Origin: Whalleya microplaca
Lineage: Eukaryota > Ascomycota > Sordariomycetes > Xylariales > Xylariaceae
DNA length: 64,000 nt
Direction: 5' to 3'
NCBI GenBank assembly: GCA_022497155.1
Contig: MU385762.1
Span: forward strand, 248,001-312,000
Every line of letters begins with the position of its first letter. Position 1 is the stretch's first letter. The position numbers and the translations under genes were made by a program. Below are positions 56,288 through 64,000 of this stretch, piece after piece. Below the pieces are notes generated by a model. The model was not told where the DNA came from and did no database searches. It worked only from the letters and a program-made list of their open reading frames with translations.

Positions 56288-58075
56288 TCACACCTCCTCT
56301 CCCTTCCCTTCTTCCTCGTCCTCGTCCTCCTCCTCCTCCTCTATCTCCCCTTTCCCCTCCACCTCTTCCACCTCCCCCACATCAACATCATCATCCCCAT
56401 CCTCCTCCATATCCCGCATCTCAGGCACCACGCTCCGCAGCCGTCCCCTCTCGAGCGCCTCCCGCACGTTGGCGACGGTGGCCTCCTCCATGCGCGCCTG
56501 CGTCTCGACGGTCCACGTGCCCATGTGCGGGACGAGCAGCACGCGCGGGTTCGCGAGCAGGCCCGGGTGCACGGCGGGCTCGTGCTCGTAGACGTCGAGC
56601 CCGGCGCTCGACACGCGCCCGCTCGCGAGCGCGGAGACCAGGGCCGACTCGTCGATTACCGCCCCGCGGGCTGTGTTCACGAGGACTATGCCGGGTTTCA
56701 TTAGGGCGAATTGGGGGTGCGAGATTATGTGGTGGGTTTTTGCCTGGGGGAGGGGGAGGAGGGAGGTTAGTTTGGAGCTTGGTAGTGATAGCGTACGGGG
56801 GTAGACACTATAGAAGAAAGAAAAGGGGGCTGGTAGGCAGGCGAGAGAATGATATGATCACCAGGTAGGAATTGGTCGGGAATTAGTCAGGGGTTTGGGG
56901 TAGTAAAAGGGGGGCAGGGATAGGGGCTAAGTAAAACAAACAACTCGAACACCTAGAAGCAAGCAAGCAAGCAAGCAACCTACATTCAGCGGCAGATTCA
57001 AACTCAAGACATCCGCCTCGCGCAGCAGCTCCTCGAAGCCGCGGTGCTCGGCGCCGCCGCAGGCGCGCTCGACCTCCTGCCCCAGCCGCGTGCGGTTATG
57101 GTAGCGCACGCGCATCCCGAACGCGGCCGCCTTGCGCGCCACGTTGCGCCCGATGCCGCCCATGCCCAGGATGCCCAGGACCTTGCCGCGCGGGTCGTGG
57201 CCCAGCGCCGGCAGCGCGCCCCTTTCCCTCTCGCCTTCTCCCTCCATCTCTTTCCCCATCCCCGTACCGTTCGTCGTACCCACACTATTATCTCCCGTCT
57301 TCTGGTTCGCACCCTTCTCTTCTTTTTCTTCTACGCTATCTACTACCCCCGGCGCGCCCAAGCTCGCGGCATCCAACCTCCTCCAACACCCCATCCTCAG
57401 GCTCGCCATCCCCGGGCCGAGGTTGCGCAGGGCGCCGAGCAGCAGGAACAGCGCGATGTCGGAGGTGCTGTCGTCGACGGCGGCGGGGGTGTGGGAGACG
57501 CGGATGCCGCGCGCGCGGCACGCGCCCACGTCGATCTGGTCGTAGCCCGCGCCGTTGTGGCAGATGAAGCGCAGCGAGGGCGGCAGCAGCGCGAGCAGCT
57601 CGCCGTCGATCCGCCCCGTCTGCGCCACGCTCTCGAACGTCCGGTAGATCACCGTCGCGCCGGCGAAGGCGCCCGACGCGCACTCGGACAGGAAGGCGGA
57701 GCGGGTTGTGCTGCTGGGTGAGGGGGCGATGATCGTCGCGAGTGTGTGTAGGTGGGCCCAGGAGGTGAGGGCGCTGCGGGTTGGGGGGGCGGGCGGTGGT
57801 TAGTTTGGTTGCTGGTTGGGAGGAGGGATGGAGGGAAGTAGGTAAGAGACAGGTAGGTGATATCGGTGATGATGGGTCGTAGGTTCAGGGGGAGAAGTGT
57901 GAAGATACGAGGATAGGGAAGTTAGATTGTGTGATAATTAGCCGTCACATGTCGAACAGGGGCAAGCAAATGGGCGAGAGGGAGAAGTGTAGAGATGGCT
58001 ATCAGATAGATAAAGGAGAGGAGCCCCAACTCACTGCTCAATCTTGCCCAGGATTAGGACTTTGGGCTTTTCCAT
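56288..58075 (-). CDS. D-isomer-specific 2-hydroxyacid dehydrogenase (glyoxylate reductase-like)
   Basis: Three exons, 58035-58075 (MEKPKVLILGKIE), 56984-57773 and 56288-56743, phase-consistent, 428 aa. The N-terminal catalytic half has FICHNGAGYDQIDVGACRARGI and SHTPAAVDDSTSDIALFLLL. The NAD(P) Rossmann loop is VLGILGMGGIGRNVARKAAAFG. Catalytic residues are the Arg in VNTARGAVIDE, the Glu in LDVYEHEP and the His in VPHMGTWT. It reduces 2-ketoacids such as glyoxylate. Two oddities: a ~50-residue low-complexity insertion (E/K/G-rich) between ...GCWRRLDAASLG and the Rossmann half, and a C-terminal tail of about 35 acidic residues. The gene is much more GC-rich than its surroundings, producing long false frames on the opposite strand. 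Confidence 0.9.
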
Positions 58076-61000
58076 CTCGTATGTACGTAACGCACGTATG
58101 TAAGTAGTTAGTTCAGTCTCCAGCGATGATACGTATATATCAGTACCTCGCACGCAATAGCAGAGTGACGTAGGAGGCAGCGTTGGGTAGTGCTTCTCGG
58201 TTAGTAGTGTCTATCTGTATGTATGTGTGTGTATGTGCTCCCAGGATTCAGGACGTCTTTGTCTCGGGCGAAACCACGTGGGGCGTCCCTATGTATCCAG
58301 TAAACGGCGCGGGGGACGTGTGTGTGTGTGTGTGTGTGTGTGTGCCGCTGCCGCTGCTGCTGTGTGATCTATCAAGCCCTTGCAGAATATGACGGCATAT
58401 ACCAGGCCCGGGAAGAGTCTCGCCTCAGTATGCAAGGACGGCGATATGTATGTATGATCCAGGTTTGGGGGGAGTATAAGGGAACCTTGGATTGGGGATG
58501 TGCTGTGATTTGTGAATATTTCTCTTCCCGGGGATACAATGAATAAGTGAGTGAATCGACCCAACTGACACTAGACTGTTAAGTACTGAATTATAGGCAA
58601 TACATATATGAATGGGAGGCTCCTCTCGGTACGTACGGCTCCTATCCGAATGTGACAGTCTAGAAGCAATATCGCCGCCAGACCAGGTGAGTGAGTTTCT
58701 TGATGGTGGGCTCGGCGAATCGAGGCGGAAGATGATAACGGAGCAGCCGGTAAGTTACTCGGTAGACCTTCGGTCTTGTGCCGATTATCCGGAACCGGTT
58801 GATCTAGATCGTTCGGGTAGGGTCCGTAATGGAATAGGAATAGTCGCTCGAAAGATATGGGTGAGGGTATAGAAGTGGGTGTAGACCTGCTGCTATACTA
58901 CGTCTTGCGCAGGTATTATGTCTGGAATACTACACACGATGGGAGTAATGGTAAATATATGACACATGTAGGACATTGCAAGCATCTGGAAAACGTGAGA
59001 GTCGTCGTATGCATGTAGTTAAGTAGGCAGGGTGATTCAGCTTTGTGTAAGAGCCCCATATGATGTCGTGGTTGACCGAGGCGTGCTCAACGCCTTCCGG
59101 CGGCGTGATCTCATATATTTTCGCGACATGTACCGTATTCTACCATATGCACGAAGCGATCAATCAAATCCTCGAGTAGATATATTACGACGTGGGACAA
59201 TAGTCATGCAGGGGCTACTCTGGATCATGGCTCTCACTGTAATAGGTTGATTCCATAAGGGGCAGACAAAGTTGCTAGTCGTCGACCTTCTTCTCTTGCA
59301 CGTATACGGTTGGTGTTGAGACAATGACTCTAGGGTAGAGACTGCTCAATATCAAGCTGTCTCGGATGCAGCCCGACGAGCTTCGGATGACCTGACCTAT
59401 AAGTCAAGCCCCATCAGGAAACATGCGGGGAATATAGATACCCATTCAGCACAATGAAACGCCTTGGAGCTCTTGGTCTCCTAATCCAATAGCAGTTCCA
59501 AGCGCCTGGAGAAGGGGGAGATGTACCGAACGTGGCTTGCAGGGTACAGGATGTCATCAAAACCTGGGGCGTCCAAGTCCGGTCCTTTCTATCCTATCAA
59601 AATCCGTTATAATCATTCGATTTCACTGCACATATCACCGCAGTATGCGTGCTGTTGTACTCTGTGCTGTGCTCGGTGCGCCGTGCGATGGCGCCTCTGT
59701 ATATGTCAGTCCGAGGCCAATGGTGATCATTGCTTTCTAATAGTGGTTTGGCAAGCCGGTTCGCGGTGAGGTCACTGCTTTCTATACCATTGGCCTGATC
59801 GAAGTAAGTAATTGATCTGATTACATGTATGGCTATATGTGTTGGTGCGGTAATCTATACTACCTCGATTTGCATATAAATGAACAAGGGACGGGGACGT
59901 TGGAATGCAACCGCAAGGACACGGGCAATGATACACTATTCGAGATTCCGCCAACTGCGACGAGGCCACTACTGGAATGTACTTCGCCAGAAATGTGATC
60001 TATCACGTTTCCTCGGACCAGTTGCTTGTCAATGTCTCTACATGCGCTGCTACAGTAATAAGTTTTTTGGCCGGCTTCAAGAGTCTCAAGGATGATGCAG
60101 CGGCCGGTATCGCTCATCGTCGTATGGATCGGGGGGGCCCTGTCTGGCCAAGCTGGTCATGCCATATCTCTGCAGCGATAGGTACTCTCCCACGATCTGG
60201 GACAGGGTCTCGAATCTTGCCTGCATCTGCTCATCTCTCCCCCCACTCGTGTAGTTTCAAAGATCTTTGTCAGGCCGAGATGCAGTACTTGCCTATCCCT
60301 GAAAGTTAGATCTCGGCCAATTACTTATGGAATTTCTATGCCAGTCAACTTACTTTGCCAACCCAATTGATTCTTCAACAGTTGTCCGCACTTAGCAGAT
60401 CGCCCGCTCTACTTTAGGGGGTGACATAGGCAGCCTTGCTTCTAGTTCGTAGACGTCAAACAGATAGAAGCGGAGTTGTATTGGCCTACGCGGACCCAGA
60501 CAATTCTGATGTAAACCAGGCACAGTGAGATTGCCGCTATGGGCGTAGAATATTAACTTGGAGGTTGAAAATCCCATGACAACTAATAAGAATCGACGAT
60601 GACAACTACCCATCCGACACCAGTATGGGGAACCATCGCGGGAGTGGTTGTAACGTTCGTTAAGGGGGATCGGCGATACTAGCAGATTTGAAATTTTTGT
60701 CTTCCAAGTCACAATTAGCGAGGATGAAGGGTGCTGCATAAGGCTTGCTTAACCGACAACTCGGCCGGTAATGGGCCGGGCTGCATGCACCGTAAACGGG
60801 TGTGATGGTGCCAGGCCATGGACAGAATGGGTTCAAAGGGCGGGAACGGCACGTCATGTCCGCAGGCACCGGTTCATCGGGTCCTTATTTAGTCACTTGG
60901 CCTCGTTTAATGTTTACTCTGGAAGTGTTCTGAGTGACATCAATTATGAATATGATTTTCTTTGGAAAACTATTTTACGTGTTGTTCAAATCTGCTAAGA

Positions 61001-61678
61001 CCTCAAACCTCGTGTCAGAATCAAGCGCAGCACCAAGACTATCTCGAAGATTAGTCTATAACCTGTATTGGCCAAGCTCTATTGCCTCGCCATGGTAATG
61101 CTTCCTCCTTACACCTCTTGGCACCATTATAAACCTAGCTCTACCGTTCCTCTCTATAGAGACTGACCAAAACATCGTACCTAGGTTATCCTTCCACCAC
61201 TCCCGTAATCCCCCATGGTGGACAAACCTGTTTTTTTGCCCATCCCGTCCCTAAAACTAGCGCCTTTTATCATCGAATTGCCCGCTTTTTGTACTGCTAG
61301 AAAGTCTGATTCTTTCGACACTTACTCGTACATATCGTATCCGGACAGGTATAAAGTCATAGAAAAAGAAAAGACGATAGCCCCGATTTTGGTATCCTTG
61401 AAAATGAGTCGCCAACGCCTGTAGATATCCCGTTGCATCTTGATTTTGCGTGCTGAAGGGGAAGAAGGCCCAGCCCAGTCCTCTGTAGACATCTCAACAG
61501 CCCTAAGGTCGTCGATCAGAGCCACAGGGGCCAAAACCTATTGAGTCGACCATGGAAGGCTGGGTAATCCCACCACGTAGGTAGACCATGACGCTTTCCA
61601 ACGCCATATAAGAAGAAAATCATTAGTTTTTCACGTAAGAGTAATATACATTGCCGCCGTCCGCTGTGGATGGAAACG
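58076..61678. other. 3.6-kb intergenic region
   Basis: No supported gene on either strand. A GT microsatellite lies at 58318-58344. Frames around 59860-60309 overlap on both strands and show no family features. The left end includes the dehydrogenase promoter and the right end the 3' UTR of the Zn2Cys6 gene. Confidence 0.4.
58318..58344. repeat. GT microsatellite, about 13 repeats
   Basis: An uninterrupted GT dinucleotide tract of 27 nt, about 250 bp upstream of the dehydrogenase start codon. Confidence 0.95.
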
Positions 61679-63993
61679 TCATCTTCGGGTGATATTGCTT
61701 CCGGGAACAATAAAAGCCCTCACAGCCAGCTCGGAGAACCTGCGAACCACGTTGGTAGTGCCTCCAGTGACCTGGGACTCGTCCTGGATAAACTTGCGCG
61801 CTACGGCTAGCTTGCATTTAGGGTCGGCCTCGTCAAGATGGGGAGGCATAGTGCTCTCGAAGTCGGGAGGGAAGTGAGGTGCTAGGACGCGGATGACAGC
61901 GAGAGAATAGAGAACGTCGCGGTTCTCCCTTCCGTCCAGTACATCCCGAATTTGGCCTAATATGTGATCCCGCTGAGGCGTGACGTCCATATTTGGTTGA
62001 TCCTTCACGCGTAGAAATTCGGCAAGCAGATACCAAAACTTGAACTCCCTGATTCGATGATGCAAAGCGCTGTTGGCAGTCTCGGGAGGAGGCATAAGGG
62101 GATTCTGATCAAGGTAGTCTCCGGAAAGCAGGGCCTCGAAAACTGCCACTCGGTTCCGTGCCTCAGACCCGTCATCCGTAGCCGGCAAGTGCTCGCCCAC
62201 GTTGACCTTGTACTCTGACGTGTAGACTAGGGCAGCTAAATCCCAAACCACCCGGAACTCGAGATTGGCCGAGTATTGCATCCCCACGACGTCATTGGCA
62301 TCCGTCTTAGACATAGACTGCAAAAAGCCTACAAGCATCTCGTTGACTGCCGTGTTGGACACCAAGGTATTGACGCCTTGAGGTTTGACATACCACTCGG
62401 TTTCGAAGAATTTCTCCAAACCCGGGGCATATACCTGGTCGTAAAGGTCTCTGACCTCGTCTAGTTTTTCCTTGGTCAGAGGAGAGTCGAGAGCGGGAGG
62501 GACAGCGCCCCCTAAGCTCACCAGTTCATTGACCTTCATTTTCCTTGCTGAAAAACCAGTGTAAGCCGAAGTTTGCGGTTGATAATGCGATGGCGTGGAT
62601 TGCGAAACTGAGGGGTAGGAAGGAACAAACGGAGGGCCACCACCTCTGAGATGGGGTGTGTCTGATGTTTTGTGCTCAACAGGGTGGGGGGTGACAGGAT
62701 TGTGTGCCGGGAAATGAGAGGTCGACATACTCGATGAGGAAAGCACACTGTCCAGTGCAGGATCTATGGCGGCCGAATATTCGAGCGGCCCGCTTTTGGC
62801 CACTGACGCAGATGTTCCCGTGGGTGCCAGGCTCGCGTTGAACGATGTAGTTGCAGGTGCAGTATTAGATATTACCGAAGGGAGAGTGGCGTAATTAGTG
62901 GCAGATTGGGCATTGCAGGACACCAGAGCAGAGGAAGTAGCAGGGCCGTTTCGAGGTACGGAGGCAGAGGACGAAGTCGGATTATTAGGAGCTGGCTGAA
63001 TATTTGTAGGGTGCTGTTGTTGATTCTTGAATATCGGGTCGTAGCCAAGGCATTCGCGTTTCGACTTCTGACAGTTCTTGCAAACTGGATGTTGTTCGTC
63101 ACACTAGATACATTAGATGTGAGTGCCAATGAACGACCGAACTAGCGTGGCGTTGGCAGATTTGTGGCAGGTTGGATATAGAATAACAGAAGTGGAAAGT
63201 CTGTTGTATGTGATGTGTGATGTGTGTGAGTGTGCGTGTGTGTATATATGGTGGAGTAAGAGGTGTTTAGCAATGATAGACTGGACTGCGGAGCTTGGGT
63301 TGGAGCTCTGGAGCTTGGGTGGTTTTTTTGGACCCAAACCCTGCCGTCTGGTGGTTGCGGCTGGCACTTGCTCGCTCGCTTCCTAGTAGCTCAATCTCAA
63401 GCGAAACCAAACCCCAAGCGAAGTGAAAGTAATTCAAAAGTCTAGTCCACTACACTCAAGTTTGAACTGCAAAGTTTATCCCCTTTCTTTTTTTTTCTCT
63501 CTTTTTTTCTTTCCCTAATTACTCACTATATGTCTTCCTCGCGTCGCCCTTTGCGCGGTGGGGATATTCTCTTATAATGGCACCCAGCTGATGAAAAGAT
63601 ACTATTACATACCTTTATACGCCGTTTGCGACATGTTAAACAGCCAGTTTTCGTTCGACGTTTAATCTCCTGTGAGGGCGGTCAAGGTCAGTGCTCTATC
63701 CGGAAAGAACCAGAACATTCTTAGAAGCAGAATTCGCAAATTCCAATTACCTTCTTGTGACGACCGCTGAGTACACTACCTGGACCAGTCGGGGGCAGAG
63801 CATATCGCGGGCCCAGGGGCTCTTGAGGTAGATATGCATTGCTGGCCATGGGGACCTGTGTCTGCCCATAATAATGCATAGGCTGCGGCGGCATCGAAGG
63901 CACGGCGTTCACGGGCATGGCCATGGCCATGTGCTGCTGCTGCTGGTTCTGCTGTTGAACGGAGTCGAATGTGCGCATACTCGGCAAGGCCAT
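61679..63993 (-). CDS. Zn2Cys6 transcription factor
   Basis: Three phase-0 exons, 63751-63993, 63613-63669 and 61679-63103, 574 aa from the ATG at 63993, which may be complete or may have upstream sequence outside the window. An N-terminal Met/Gln/Pro-rich region (QQQNQQQQHMAMAM) precedes a basic KEIKRRTKTG. The binuclear zinc cluster C-x2-C-x6-C-x6-C-x2-C-x6-C is split by an intron just before its third Cys. The DNA-binding loop continues into ECLGYDPIF. A Ser/Pro-rich linker follows, then a helical regulatory region starting KVNELVSLGG, with VYTSEYKVN and FKFWYLLAEFL. It is a nuclear DNA-binding regulator. Similarity to the OefC-type developmental factors of Aspergillus is a faint impression, not a firm assignment. 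Confidence 0.88.
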
Positions 63994-64000
63994 GGCATTA

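Noticed and set aside
56189..57721. Plus-strand frames of 137-225 codons opposite the dehydrogenase
   Set aside because: Shadows of a GC-rich gene; low-complexity Pro/Arg/Ala composition.
59860..60309. Possible gene on either strand
   Set aside because: Frames overlap on both strands with no motif; cannot be separated from chance.

Overview
The window is nuclear DNA from a filamentous ascomycete (Pezizomycotina). The evidence is short GT-AG introns of about 45-100 nt with CTAAC/CTGAC-type branch sites, long gene-poor AT-rich spacers, and ascomycete families: a GH7 cellobiohydrolase, CorA-like membrane proteins, a PaxU/DUF829 protein, a fungal ubiquitin-like-domain protein, an F-box protein and a Zn2Cys6 regulator. 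The class cannot be fixed from sequence alone; Sordariomycetes is a guess. No rRNA, confident tRNA, CRISPR or intact transposon is visible.

Layout. 1-10 kb: a thioesterase-like gene entering from the left edge, a 66-aa secreted Cys-rich protein, a frameshifted CorA-like gene, a protein joining a STAND-type N-terminal region to a ubiquitin-like domain, and a Gfo/Idh/MocA oxidoreductase. 10-20 kb: mostly gene-poor, with a DUF829 gene and a six-exon secreted GH7 enzyme. 20-31 kb: an F-box protein, an eleven-exon amino-acid permease, a divergent three-exon gene for a 66-aa protein, an intact second CorA-like gene, and a convergent protein kinase with a long C-terminal region (stop codons 40 nt apart). 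32-40 kb: a kinesin-6-like motor and a large acidic nuclear-type protein. 40-49 kb: almost empty, holding a 53-aa eight-cysteine secreted protein and a possible tRNA-derived SINE. 49-64 kb: more housekeeping in character, with a conserved fungal protein, eIF3h, S-adenosylhomocysteine hydrolase, a D-2-hydroxyacid dehydrogenase and a Zn2Cys6 transcription factor.

The conserved genes on the right (eIF3h, SAH hydrolase, kinesin) contrast with the accessory left two thirds: small secreted proteins, a broken paralogue, receptor-like pieces and long non-coding blocks. I see no biosynthetic cluster. The accessory genes share a theme of secretion, membrane and signalling, but nothing links them into one pathway. 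Exon boundaries were worked out by hand from splice signals and reading phase. Where a full model is given, the phases add up to an uninterrupted reading frame.
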